A program made the position numbers and the translations under genes. A DNA stretch of 64,000 nucleotides from Lichenostomus cassidix (taxonomy: Eukaryota; Chordata; Aves; Passeriformes; Meliphagidae): positions 73,203,663-73,267,662 of the forward strand of contig CM039211.1 of assembly GCA_008360975.2 (NCBI GenBank), written 5' to 3'. Shown one piece after another: positions 23,163 through 34,624 of the stretch. How positions within the stretch are numbered: position 1 is the stretch's first letter; each line of letters starts with the position of its first letter. Below the pieces are notes generated by a model. That model worked only from the letters and a program-made list of their open reading frames with translations. It was not told where the DNA came from and did not search any database.

Positions 23163-23693
23163 TAGAGCTCTGCAGGCATCATTAGAGCCTGGTCTCTGCC
23201 CAGAAGCACAGCCCCCTCTCTGCCTGCAGCTCTGGGCAGGCAGCCAAGGCCCCCCACCCATGCCCTGAACCCCTTCCCTCCCCAGGGTGACTTCCTTAAC
23301 ACAGCCCAGCTGCCTGCCCCCACCCGACAAGGGCTGACAGATTTGTGCTGTCTCCTTAGGGTGGGGTAGGTACATTTATTTCCTCTTTGGAAAAAAAGGA
23401 AAGAAAAAAGGAAAAAAATATGCAGTTAACCTTTTCCTCTCCTCGCAATGGGCAAGAAACTTCCCTGCCACAGAAATAGTACCAGGACTAAGATATCTGT
23501 TCCCACAGCTGCACCAATGCTATTCTGGCTTGGCTAAAATTAAAGAGCTGAAGTTGTATGTGGGCCTTCATGAAACTGTCATAGGGACCACAAGATTAGA
23601 GGGCCAGATGGTGACCTGGCAGGCCAAGGTCTATTCTCAGCTGCACCCAGGGATCCTCACGTGTGTCTGAGCATGTTTCTCCACCCCTCTTTA
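23163..23693. other. Unique noncoding sequence
   Basis: GC-rich up to about 23350, then an A-rich patch near 23390-23420. Nothing else was recognised. Confidence 0.4.
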
Positions 23694-24022
23694 ACAGAAT
23701 CCTGAAATGCTTTGGGTTGGGAGGGACCTTAAAAATCTTCTAATTCCACCCCTGCCATGGGCAGGGACACCTTCCACTATCCCAGGTTGCTCCAAGCCCT
23801 GTCTAACCTGGCCGTGGACACTGCCAGGGATCCAGGGGCAGCCACAGCTGCTCTGGGAAACCTGTGCCAGGACCTCATCAGCATCATCATGAAGACCTTC
23901 TCCATCATACCTGCTTTGAATCTCCCTGCTTTTAATATAAAACCACCAACCCTTGTCCTATCACTACAGGTCCTACTAAAACCTTTGTCTGTATCTTTCT
24001 TCTAAGCCCTCTTCAAGAAAGA
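23694..24022 (-). mobile_element. CR1 LINE fragment, antisense
   Basis: Left to right: ACAGAATCCTGAAATGCTTT, GGGTTGGGAGGGACCTTAAA, CCATGGGCAGGGACACCTTC, GATCCAGGGGCAGCCACAGC and AACCCTTGTCCTATCACTAC. It loses similarity after about 24022. Confidence 0.94.
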
Positions 24023-24945
24023 CCAACAGGACCTTCCTGATCACCTCCAGTGCCCATCCAAACGACATCCAGAGTTCCAGCAGCACTAAAAAAACCACAA
24101 AAGCACAGGATAACCCAAAGATCTCAGCCACCATACATTCCCTCTCCCACCATGAGCAGGTCCTTTGCCAACAACTGTGCCAGCTATTGTTGGCCTCATA
24201 AAGCCTGGTCCAGCGGCCCCGCTGTCAGCATGCAGCTCATTACTCTGCCAAGGGCTTTGAAACGCTTGGAATATGAAAGGTGCTCCATCAGATCAAACTC
24301 AGCTTCGTTTGCTATTACAATGCAGTGTATTTCTTTTGTCTGTGACTTTTGATGATGCGCAATTGTTCCCCTCAGTCAGTATTTCGGAGTCATTAGTTGG
24401 AATTAGTAAAGTTCCCGCTGCCGGACTTTTCCAAGGCTCTGTTCTCGGGCTACAAAGAGTCGATGAGGAGTTGTCCTGCTTTCACTGAGCTGGAGGCACA
24501 GCAGGGAGCACGCCGGGGGGAGCAGGCAGTCTGCTCAACTCCACTTTTCCCCTAAAGGCATTGGGAAATGCACGTGCAGGCAAGATGCTGTGGGTGGTCA
24601 CACGGAGCTGGTGCTTCCCAGCCAGCAGGGAAACTGAGACCTCAGTTGGTACCTCTGGTGGCACCAGGGGAAGGGGTTCACCTAATTGTGTCTGTATTTA
24701 GACAGTACATCCCACAAAGTTCTGTTTCTCTCCCAGAAATCCCCCAGTCCCCAGTCTAAAAGCACCGGAACTGAAGAAGTCACCTTTTTCTGCGTGAAGG
24801 GACTTCTACTTGGCATCTTCCTTGGTGGAAACATCTGGATGTGCCTGACCTTGTCCTCCAAATTCTTGCTCATGTTACACCCTTCCAGCTGTATCAGAAG
24901 GGTTTGAGTATCAAGACCCTTTTTCCTGAAGGCATTTATGGAATA
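24023..24945. other. Unique block, conserved-looking at about 24160-24480
   Basis: About 24160-24480 has dispersed CpGs (CAGCGGCCCCGCTG, GAAACGCTTGG, TTCGTTTGC, GATGCGCAATTG, TTTCGGAGTC, CCCGCTGCCGGAC, TCTCGGGC, AGTCGATG) within AT-moderate mixed sequence. This is the texture of conserved noncoding DNA. Frames here are short. The remainder shows nothing special. Confidence 0.35.
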
Positions 24946-25198
24946 TACACCTCTCTGGGCAACCTGTGCCAGGGCCTCACCACCAATATCACAATCTTTT
25001 CCTTCTATCTAGTCTGGATCTCCCCTCTTGGCGTAAAACTATTCCCTTTTGTCCTATCACTCTATGTCCTTGTCCAAAGTCCCTCTCCAGCTCCCCTGGA
25101 GACCCTTCAGGCACTGGAAGGGGCCCTAAGGTCTCCCTGAAGCCTTTTCTTCTCCAGGATGAACACTCCCAGCTCTCCTAATCTGTCCTCTAATCAAT
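24946..25198 (-). mobile_element. Internal CR1 LINE fragment, antisense, lacking its 3' end
   Basis: It begins mid-element at CACCTCTCTGGGCAACCTGT and continues CCCTTTTGTCCTATCACTCT, GGCACTGGAAGGGGCC, AAGGTCTCCCTGAAGCCTTT and TCTCCAGGATGAACACTCCC. The expected left (3') end with the CATGGGCAGGGA box and ATTCTGTG tail is missing, so it was deleted or is too diverged to see. Confidence 0.88.
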
Positions 25199-27975
25199 TC
25201 TGTGATTGTCCCTGACAGAGGATTCATTCCTATTCATGCTCAAGGAGTTCCAGCAGAAGAATAAAGTGATGAAACCCCATGGGCTGTGCCCATCTGAGGT
25301 TGCTTTCTGGGTCCAAGGACATAGGTCTGGTGACCACAGCAGCTCCAACTCGCACCCACCCCATCTGTGGGTGGGAATTCCAAGTTAAATTCCCAGTTCC
25401 AGCCATCCCACCACCTTTTCTGGATGCTGTGTGGGTACTTGGTCACTACAAGCCCCAAAACAAAACTGGGAGTAAACCAACCTTATGGGGATACCCATGA
25501 GGAGAAAAGCTCAGCATTGACCCCAGCTCCTTTAGCAGCTTTCTATCTTTCCCATGGGACTCTAATTCCAGCCCCTAAGGATTCCCTGAGAATCACCTCA
25601 TAGATCCTTTCACCCAACATTCACAACAGCACTTCCATTGGGACACAACCAAATGCAGACAATTCACACCTCTCACCTTGCATTTTTTTAAGTAACAGGG
25701 TACAATAAAGCAGCCTGCCCAGATTCCAGACTAATCTAAAAACAACTTTATGGCTTCTAATTTTAGCACTAATCTTCCTTTGCTATGGTTGTGTGATTTC
25801 TAATTATTTTATCCCCAAGACCTGCTTTGATGGATAGTTGTACCTTTTCCAATGCCAAATGACTTGTAAAGTGCCTTTAAAAAATACGCTGATCGTTTCA
25901 GGTTCATTTCCAGTTCCTACACAAATAACATTCTCATATATGGCTTCACTGCAGAAATACTATTATTATTATTATTAAAATAATAATAATAAAAGCAATG
26001 CAATCTGAAAAGGAGAGCTTCATTCCTTAGGATGATCCCAATCTGCTCCTGCAAACACTGTATTTTCTCTTAAAAGCCGATAAAGAGCAAAAAATCCGTT
26101 ATCAAGACATGGATCTCTTAAACAACTTGGTGCCTTTGGCTTGGCATGGTTCCCAGAACATATTGCCTTTATCTATCCCTATTTTCAGGTTATAACTCAT
26201 GGAAGAGCAATTGGCCACACCGAAGCCTCGGGGAGGACATTGTGAGGGGCGATGAGAAGCAGTGGCAGAGACACATTTGCCTTGATGTTCCCCAGGAGCA
26301 CTGCCTACCCAAACCTGCTGAATTCAGAGCAGTAAATACCAGCCCTCAGCTGAAGATGTGTTGCAGGGGCTTAGGAAGAGCCTCAAGCCCAGGCTCCTCA
26401 CAGGCAGGTGTTTTCTCTCCTACCTGAAGCAACCTCTTGACCCTCCTAATTGCTGACCTAGATCAAATCTGGATGTGATTCTGTCAAATTTTTCACAAAA
26501 ATTTACTGGGGAGGGGATGCTACCTGAGGAATATTTTGGGATGCCAAGGCAGCTGCCTGCCCATGGCATGTCCCAGTTGGACCTGCCACCAGCAGCCAGC
26601 ACCAGAGCAGGGGACACAGACACAGGGCTGGTGGATGTTTGTTGGGTTATTTCCTTCCCCAGGATTTATACTGAGCTCCGGTCAATTGGAAAACATCCAC
26701 TTGACCTGTGACCTTTTTGTTTTAGTTATTCTCCAAGCTTTGACAGCAGCAGTTTAAACACAAAGCATATGAGTTTTGGCACCGAGGGAGCACCCCATTC
26801 CTACAAATTCTGAGTGGATAAGGAAAAACATCGCACTGCAGCCCTGATGCTGAACATATTTCTTCTTTCATATTCTTCATTTTCCCCTCTTTCACTTTCT
26901 GAGCCTCTTTCACCATCTGTATCTTGTCCCTCCCCACTGGAAACATGAGCTTAGCTCCCCAATGCAATATTTAAGGGAGAAGGACATGGGTTGTGGTGTT
27001 TAATTCCCTGCACAATGCTGTATTGCAGGGGATTTGAAATGGAGATTGTCAAAACAGGAAACAACCCAGTCAACGTCCTCCTGCCTGGGTCCTGAAAATG
27101 TCACCATACAGAGCTGCAGGGGATGGAGAAAAGTCCTCTGTTCCTGCAAAAACAGAGGATGCCCTGGGAGATTGGACAGTGAGACCATCTGCCCTCATGC
27201 CACTCTGATCCAGAGAGATGGGCTTTAACCTCGGCTGAAATCAGCATGGAGCTGTCTTTTGTTGACTTGGGGAAAAACTCAGCAAATTGGGATAAAAAGG
27301 ATAGCCCTCTGTTGACTGATACTTTTACCAGCATTGAGAATTTTGTATGGAATGTCATCTCGCTCAGGAAGTCAGTCCTACAGGAAATCCTTCATCCTCA
27401 GTGCTTTGGAGTAACATCCACAGCATCCTGCTGGCTTCCTTCTTACTCCTCTTAAAACCCACCCCTGAGATCCTCACCTCTCAAGCTCGTGCTTTGTGTT
27501 TGAGCTGCCCTTGCTGGGATAAAAGCATAAACCTTGGGTCTAATCCTGCCCACAGCCCTCAGGCAAGGCACCACATCTCCATGAAGGTGCATAGCAGGAC
27601 AGTGCCAGGCCCCAGGCTCTTTGATTTCCATCTATCCACCTTGGAGCAAGGATTTAAAGTTCCTCAAAGGCACAAGAGTGAGGCCAGGTCTGGAGGAGAG
27701 AATGCAGCTACTGTAAACCCAGATAAACCAGATGCTGGATTTATTTTAAAAAGCGGGCTCCTGCAGCTGTAGGTTTCGAGCAATTCTTAAAAGCCTGACC
27801 TGAACAAGCATCCTTGCCAACAAATACTGGTATTTTAAGCCTTTGATTGCTTTTGATGGGAGTGAAAACCTTTCTTGATATTGATTGATTGTTTTTACAG
27901 CTCTCTGCAAGCTAACTTCAGGAGACCTTCCCAAGCACAAGAGCTGGTGAACATTACCAGAATGCTTATCCAGCA
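25199..27975. other. Unique interval, conserved-looking at about 25680-26130
   Basis: From 25680 to 26130 the sequence is AT-rich with mixed words (AAATACGCTGATCGTTTC, GCCGATAAAGAGC, AAATCCGTTATC) and includes an ATT/AAT snapback at 25961-25993. The rest of the interval has no repeat. A 141-residue plus-strand frame at 27347-27772 has no recognisable domain. Confidence 0.33.
25961..25993. repeat. ATT/AAT trinucleotide run forming a snapback
   Basis: Five to six ATT units are followed by about four TAA/AAT units separated by AAAA. The two halves are complementary over about 12 bases, so a single strand can fold into a hairpin. Confidence 0.85.
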
Positions 27976-28138
27976 GTTCTGGTTTCCCAGAGAGGTGGTG
28001 GATGCCCCACGCCTGGAAATATTCAAGTTAAGTTGGATGGGATTCTGAGCAACCTGATCTAGTTGAATATGCCCCATTGCAAGGGGGTTGGACTAAATGA
28101 TCTTAGGGTCCCTTCCAACATAAACCGTTCTATGATTC
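27976..28138 (+). mobile_element. CR1 LINE 3' fragment, sense
   Basis: TTTCCCAGAGAGGTGGTGGA, CACGCCTGGAAATATTCAAG, GAGCAACCTGATCTAGTTGA, GGACTAAATGATCTTAGGGT and CCGTTCTATGATTCC occur in sense order. This subfamily lacks the GATCCCTGGCAGTG box of the younger copies. Confidence 0.92.
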
Positions 28139-29431
28139 CCCCCAGAAGCAAAACAGGTATTTTATTTTTATGTTTAAGGGATCAGTGGTTTTAGTGTAGC
28201 GTCAAGCCACTGATCTAAAGCGACAACCCTCAGCAGGAAAAAGAACTCCACAGGTTCATGGGATGAACAACTAGGAATGTCATTTCAGATGGTCTGTAGA
28301 GTCCAGAACAGCAAATTTCCCCCATCATCCAGGCAGAAAATCAGAATAATTACCTAGAGCCTGATCCTGAAAGGTGCTGAGTGCAGTCAAGTGGTCTCCG
28401 CTCATAGAGTTCAGTATCTCAGGAGCTCTCAGCAGGGTCAGTCTTGGAGCCTGGGCAAAACAAAATAGGTTGGTCTTAGTCCAATTATTTGTAAATAAAC
28501 CTACACAACCTATAATTTTAAAAAATAAACCCAAAACCATGCCAGCTCCACGTGCTGAATGGAATTAACCCAAGGGGCATGCAGAGAGTGGCTGAGGAGA
28601 TGCTTTCCAACCCACAGGCATTTTCTGCAGATCAGGATGGACGCCTGCAGCACACAGGAGAGAAATTAAACCAGGATGTGTCCACAGAGCTTCAGTGCAC
28701 ATCCAGGAACACTGAATGACATTCCTCAGGAGCACTGTGTTATCCAAGCCACTGCACCTGGACACATCACATTGCCACACTATCGCAGGGCTCACATACC
28801 TTCCTGGCAGAGACAAACCCCAGCAGGGTTGCCTTGCCAAGTCTACAGGCAGCAATAAACCTGGAGACAAGAGAAGTTAGCTGGATTTCCAGAGAGGAAC
28901 TCTCCATGCTCCCCAACAGGCCAGCCCCAGGCAGGCATGGCCGTGCCAAGAGCAGGGTGAAGGGAGGGAAGAGGACGATGGGGACAGGATGACGAGATCC
29001 TCCTCCATGCAACCCTTTGTTTGGGGAGCTCCCCTGGGATGCTTGGCTCAGGGTGGCCAAGTTCTCCTTCTTCCCCTACAAGGGGAACGGATGAGGGGAG
29101 GAAAACAATGCTCTCTCCTCAGCTGCCTAATGGAAGAACAAAAGCACAGTGATCCCGTCCAAAATTGTCTTTTGAGGAACAGACCATCAGGCCTGAAGGC
29201 CCAGTATTTCTGTTTTATTTATTTCTGGATGAACTCCAGCCTGGCAGTGTCTTTCTGTCCTTCCTCTGCTCTGCAGGACCCACCCAAAGCCACTGCACGG
29301 GTCATGCAGGGCTTACAGAGACCTCAAACCCCATTAGAGATTCAACATCCAGCACCTGGTAGAGGTGACAAAACCAAAGATGAGGTTCCTTCACCAGACA
29401 CCCCACCACAAACATGCCTCGGCCACAACAT
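28139..29431. other. Unique noncoding sequence
   Basis: No repeat, exon or promoter was recognised with confidence. Confidence 0.4.
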
Positions 29432-29549
29432 GTAAGGGGCATGGCCAGGTTGGAACAACCCAGTCAGATGGAAGATGTCCCTGCCCATGGCAGGAGGCTG
29501 GAACTGGATGGTTTTAAGGTCCCTTTCAACCCAAACCATTCTGTGATTC
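29432..29549 (+). mobile_element. Short CR1 LINE 3' fragment, sense
   Basis: CAGATGGAAGATGTCCCTGC, CCATGGCAGGAGGCTGGAAC, TTTTAAGGTCCCTTTCAACC and CCATTCTGTGATTC are in sense order. Only the last 120 bases remain. Confidence 0.92.
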
Positions 29550-30103
29550 AGGCCTGCTTCAGCAGGGTGCCTCGGGCAGGAAGGGTCTGCTCCAGCCTGA
29601 TCCTACAGAAAACCAGGACCAAATCCCACTTCAGCAAAAACCAGTATAAAAACCACCTTTGATTGTTCAGCAGAGGTGGCTGCTATGGAGCAGAAGGGGA
29701 TTTCTGCTATGCTGATTGCTCATGGAAAGTCCCTGACTGGCCCGCAACCGTGGAAAAAACGGAAAATAGAATGTTAATACCGAGTTGGTGGCAGGCTGTC
29801 TATTTTTCTCTCCTGTGACTAGTTACCATGGATAGACTTCTGAGGTCGACCACACAATTGTTCACTGCACCGCTCCTATTAAACAGAGGATGAGCAAATC
29901 ATCCCATTTGTACCGTACTTTAATTTCCAGAAATTCTTTGTTCGTTTGTTTGCTTAAATTATTTCTCTCATTTGAAGAAACAATGCAGTCTTACGAAGCG
30001 AGGGCCCAAATCTCCCGAGTCACCCTGCTGTGGTTCATTACTTCCACACTAGTTAACAAGCCCAGTAATTTCCCTAAGGTTTAATAGAAAATCCTCTTTC
30101 CAG

Positions 30104-30158
30104 AATGCAGAGAGACAGGACATTTTAACAAACTCGCTGTATCCCGGTTATGTCATAG
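30104..30158 (+). other. Candidate exon, low confidence
   Basis: The acceptor ATCCTCTTTCCAG precedes a 55-base segment ending GTCATAG before a GTGAGG donor. Two frames are open: NAERQDILTNSLYPGYVI in the first and CRETGHFNKLAVSRLCH in the third. The segment is inside a conserved-looking block. The third frame joins in phase to the candidate at 30530-30613, across a 371-base gap. I recognise no protein, and a noncoding exon or chance remain likely. Confidence 0.18.
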
Positions 30159-30529
30159 GTGAGGGATATCCTAGGCAAGGCACAGGTCCTCCTAAGGGTT
30201 AGTGTAAAAACGCAGGTAGCCTAAATGGAGATTTTTCACCCCAAATTACTCCCTCAGCTGGGGACAGGGACCTGGGGGTCCCATGTTCTTCGCTGAGAGG
30301 ATTAACTCCAGCTCCACTTGGCAATGGTTCCTGAAGCATCTCAATCCTCATCCCAAAATAAAGAGTGGTTGAAATAGACGATACTGGAGGGGCAGATCCA
30401 AGATGTACCTGGGGTGGATGTGGTGGAAGAGGTGGGCCTACAGCCCATTTCCATTTCATTAATTATATGGATAGCAAAGTACACAGAATACATGCCAATT
30501 ATCTGCCCACAAACTGCCCTTCTCACCAG

Positions 30530-30613
30530 TTTTGCCAACCTATTTCCATTACCAAATCAGAAGAAAAAATTAAAAACTGAAATAAAGACAAGAGAAGAGC
30601 TGGTGAAAAACAG
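30530..30613 (+). other. Candidate exon, low confidence
   Basis: After CTGCCCTTCTCACCAG an 84-base segment runs to GGTGAAAAACAG, followed by a GTAAGTA donor that fits the consensus fully. After one leading base the frame is open for 27 codons, starting FANLFPLPNQKKKLKTEIKT, and is strongly charged. The other two frames have stops. I do not recognise it. A-rich composition alone can keep such a frame open. Confidence 0.2.
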
Positions 30614-30644
30614 GTAAGTACATAAAACATCTATACATATATAA

Positions 30645-30690
30645 CTGAATCACAGAATAATTTGCCTTGGAAGGAACTAAAATACTAAAC
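30645..30690 (-). mobile_element. CR1 LINE scrap, antisense
   Basis: GAATCACAGAATAATTTGCC followed by TTGGAAGGAACT matches the extreme 3' tail and first box of CR1, and nothing more. About 45 bases remain. Confidence 0.6.
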
Positions 30691-30700
30691 GAAATTATTA

Positions 30701-30742
30701 TTTTATATATATATATATGTTTTACATATATATATGTAAAAC
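30701..30742. repeat. TA-rich repeat with a 24-base perfect palindrome
   Basis: A TA dinucleotide run leads into positions 30719-30742, where GTTTTACATATA is followed by its exact reverse complement. The palindrome has no spacer, so it could extrude as a cruciform. Confidence 0.95.
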
Positions 30743-31476
30743 AGCCCAGTAAATCTCTATTGAGATGCACATTCAGGTGAAAAGCTGGCAGTGCTGCCTT
30801 TAGTCACAAGGGTATTAAGTCTACAACAGTCTCTGCAGCTCCTTAATATTATTTATACAAACAGGATTTGTCAAGCAACAACTACAGATGTTTGCAGTGA
30901 GTCTTCTTGCTTATCCACTGATAATACCATGTGCCTGGGACAGCAGAACAAATCCTGCCACGTAAATAATAAATACACGTCTGGGTTAATCAGAAAGAGG
31001 CGGTGAGGAATCTGGAGATTCCCACAGACTCCCTGCCGCGGGGAAGGAAACAAGAAAATGCCCTGACCTAAGCAGGGGTGAGTCTGGCATACCCACAGAT
31101 CACAGGGAGATCACAGGAACTGTTTGCAGATCACTTACTGAGCATGAATAATTCAGGCAAAAGCGGCTGGGAGTATGAGAACAGATAGATGGGAGCTCAC
31201 TGCCGCTGCTTTGGCAGGTTTTATTTTATCCAGTGAGGCAAGGAAACCATGAGCCCCAGGAAAAAAATCCTCTGCCTAGTATTGCCAGTGTCATGACTTC
31301 ACTGACAGTCTGATACATGGTGTTTTACAGATCCCCAGCTGACGGTGATGCCATCTCTCTTTCTCCTTGAGGCGTTTTTGTGATTATTTGGCTGGACGGG
31401 TATGGCAAAACAATGCATGTTTTTAAAAAAAGCCTTTAGTAACTGTCTGCACTCTACTGAACAATTGCATAACTCA

Positions 31477-31990
31477 AAGAATCCCTGAATGGTGTGCGTT
31501 GGAAGGGACCTTAAAAACCACCTCATTCCACCCCCTGCCATAGGCAGGGACACGTTCCCACTATCCCAGGTTGCTTTAAGCCCTGTCCAGCCTGGCCTTG
31601 GACACTGCCAGGGATCCAGGGGCAGCCACAGCTTCTCTGGGCACCCTGTGCCAGGGCCTCACCACCCTCACAGCCAGCAATTCCTTCCCAATATCCCATC
31701 TCTCCCTGCCCTCTGGCACTGGGAAGCCATTCCCTGTGTCCTGTCCCTCCATGCCTTGTCCCCAGTCCCTCTGCAGCTCTCCTGGAGCCCCTTTAGGCCC
31801 TGGCAGGAGCTCTGAGCTCTCCCTGGAGCTTCTCTTGTCCAGCTGAACACCCCCAGCTCTCCCAGCCTGGCTCCAGAGCAGAGTTGCTCCAGCCCTGGCA
31901 GCATCTCCGTGCCTCCTCTGGCCTGGCTGCAGCAGCTCCAGGTCTTTCCTATCCTAAGGGTCCCAGAGCTAGATGCAGACCATGAAGCAT
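31477..31990 (-). mobile_element. CR1 LINE fragment, antisense, long and well preserved
   Basis: It runs left to right from TCCCTGAATGGTGTGCGTTG through TTCCCACTATCCCAGGTTGC, GGGCAGCCACAGCTTCTCTG, CCATGCCTTGTCCCCAGTCC, AGGCCCTGGCAGGAGCTCTG and GCTCCAGCCCTGGCAGCATC to CCAGAGCTAGATGCAGACC. At about 515 bases it is one of the longest copies here. It mirrors the sense copy at 51850-52418. Confidence 0.95.
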
Positions 31991-33861
31991 TCACCAAACA
32001 AAACAAAAAAAAAAAAAAAAACAAACCAACTTTTAAAGTGTAGTGAACTCCCAGGGCTCCTCCCACTCCAAGGGACCTGGTAAAAGACCCAGCACCCAGA
32101 GACCAGTTTACAGCCTTCAGGCACCTCTGCTCTGGCAAAAACTTGTGAATCAGTGGAGTTCAGCTCTGTATGAGAAGGACTGGAAAAAAGAAAAAACTAA
32201 AAAGGGGTAGGGGGGGCAATAAAAGAAGAAGGAATAAGGAATATTATCTAATCCTTATTCCAGAAGTAAAACATGAGCAGGGTTGCTCTCTTGGGATACA
32301 TTAATAGTCCACACACTACCAAAAGGACTGGAAGAAAATTGGAAAAAAACAAAACCACATAAGCAAAGGCAGAAATGGTAAAGACAGATGGTGGAAGTTA
32401 AACATGGCTTTGGTGCAACCTGCAGAAATCCAAAACATTCCCCTGCAAAGACAGTGCATTTTGTTTCTGAGCCTTGTTGAAGGTGGAGGGGCAGCTCTCC
32501 CACATGGGGTCAGAAATGGGAATCCAGGTGAGCCTCGGGACACCTCAGCCCTGGAGAACCAGAGGTGCCAAGGAGGGATTTGACAGCGAGGATCCTGCCT
32601 TAGCAGGATTCCTGAATGTCCCAATGGCAAGACCTGCTCTAATGCCAGTGATGTGCTCCAGCACTGGGGGACACTCTGGGAATTCCTGTCCTGCACCTAC
32701 ATGTGCATGGCTCTGTTTCAATTCACTCCTCTGCACTGCACTACTGCCAGCACTGGATTTAGCCCCAAACCTGCACCCCAAGCTCTTCTCCAGCCCAGCT
32801 GATGTCCATGTACCAGGTCACAGTCCCCTCACATAAAAACTTTTTCTTGCTATCACATGAAATATATCTGATTCAAGACTCACAGTCACAGCAAAAGATA
32901 TTCACCCAAGATCACAACATAAAAATCCCAGTAAATCTGGTTCTCAGTGTGAACCACGTGAGAAGCATCCAGGCATCCCTAAGTTAGGAGTGAAATGTGG
33001 TGCTACCTGCTAACAAATTTACTCCTTCAATTTTCCTTCAACATAAAAATACAGGCTCTCTCCATGCTTTCTCCCATTCTTAAACTACTTAAGCTTAATA
33101 TTCTCAATTAAAAATTGAATTTAAACAACCTTCAGCAGCATTGCCAGTAGCAGCCTTGGCTTAGAAAGCTCAGTTTCAAAGTGCCATCTCCATGCTGTGC
33201 CTATGACACAGGCTCTGTAGCGTACATCAAGACAATTTCACTTCAGCCTTTAGCATAAACTATCTCTGGTAGGAAACCTGTTTCTTGCCTTCATAGACTG
33301 AGCACAGGCCACATCTCTACATTAGCCCAAAATAATTACTCGGCCACACACCTCATCAGATCCCCAGGGCTTTGGGTTCTCCACCCTCGTGTTTACATTC
33401 CATGCAGAAAAATTAACTAATTAATATACGTCTGACAGATGTTCTTTGAAAGAGATAGCATGTCTTCAAAACACAAGATGATGAAAGGAGCAATCGAGTA
33501 GATTAAGCTGACCAGAAAAGCAAGGATTGTAACATGACAGTGGAAAGCACGGCTTTAAGTCTTTCTCTTGATATTTATATGGTTTTATTTGCATATCAAA
33601 CTATATGCCAATTAGCTGTATATAAATCCATGATGAAATTATGCTGTGCAGCTCTCCAAAGTGAAGAAAAGCCAGGGCTGGGCTGCATAATCACCCTTAA
33701 CTCTGGCCCTGCAGGTGTTCCCACTCCAGCTCACTCCTAATGACTCCGGTAACACAACTGTACAACGGGAATCTTCTGCTATCACACAGATCTATATCCA
33801 ACATTTCCATACATTGTAAGCTGCTTTGTGTATTTTTTCATTCTCCTCCAGCTAGTTACTC
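31991..33861. other. Unique interval with poly(A) and a conserved-looking block at about 33400-33680
   Basis: An A-run broken by single C bases lies at 31995-32022. From 33400 to 33680 the sequence is AT-rich with TTAACTAATTAATATACGTC, an ATTTGCAT octamer at 33587-33594 and ATGCCAATTAGC, resembling POU/homeodomain-rich conserved DNA. The interval between has nothing recognisable. Confidence 0.33.
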
Positions 33862-34211
33862 CTGGAGAAAAGGAGTCTGAGAGGAGACAGAGCTTTTGAA
33901 TCTCCACAACTCCCTGACAGGAGAGTGCAGCTAGGTGGGGTCGAGCTCTGCTCCCAGGAAACAAGGGACAGGAAGAGAGGGAATAGCTTCAAATTGCACC
34001 AGGGCAGGTTTACATGGGATATTGGGGAAAATTTCTTCATGAAAAATGTTGTCCAGGCCTGGCACAGCTGCCCAGGGCTGTGGAGGGGTTTAAAAGCCAT
34101 GTGGATGTGGCACTTGGGGACATGGGTTAGTGGTGGCCTTGGCAGTGCTGGGGAATGGTTGGGCTCAATGATCTTAGAGGCCTTTTCCATTCTAAACGAT
34201 TCTGTGATTCC
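33862..34211 (+). mobile_element. CR1 LINE fragment, sense
   Basis: The left part is diverged (CTGGAGAAAAGGAGTCTGAG, GACAGGAGAGTGCAGCTAGG). It continues with AGGGAATAGCTTCAAATTGC, CATGGGTTAGTGGTGGCCTT, GGCAGTGCTGGGGAATGGTT and ACGATTCTGTGATTCC. It is the same subfamily as 13803-14106, here with more of the 5' side. Confidence 0.93.
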
Positions 34212-34624
34212 ACAATCTGCCTAATGCCCCTTGTCTCAGACTGCAGGGCAAGCTTTGGCTCTGCTGAGGCTTTGTGCAACCCTGCAGGAAAGCAGGGATC
34301 CTGCCTGAAGAGCTGTAGGCCTCACTGGATGCAAACAGTAACAGACATGTAAGCTCGTACTTTAAATATCAACAGGAACGTGGGGATGCAATAGCCTGGT
34401 TCTGGAGCAGCACCGTTTAGTCAATTGTGCCCTGGTAGTCAAACTGGCTGCCTTAACGAGGCCTTTGTGCTCTGCCAGGTATCTGCAGAGGCATCATGCA
34501 AAGATGGAGCCTTCGGGCCCAGCTGCAGCCACAGCTCACACCAGCTCCAACCAGCACAGCCTGAAAACTGGGACATCCACCCTGCCCACGCAGGCAGGGA
34601 AAGGTCTGGGGAGAAGGGATTCCA
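34212..34624. other. Unique noncoding sequence
   Basis: Nothing recognised. Confidence 0.4.

Larger units (their letters stand above)
29550..31476. other. Unique interval, conserved-looking at about 29740-30165
   Basis: From 29740 to 30165 the sequence has many CpGs in AT-moderate context (GCCCGCAACCGTGG, AATACCGAGTTGG, GAGGTCGACC, CACCGCTCC, TGTACCGTAC, TTACGAAGCGAGGGCC, CTCCCGAGTCACC, ACTCGCTGTATCCCGG). It includes a plus-strand candidate exon at 30104-30158. A second candidate (30530-30613), a CR1 scrap and a TA-rich palindrome follow. Confidence 0.35.
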
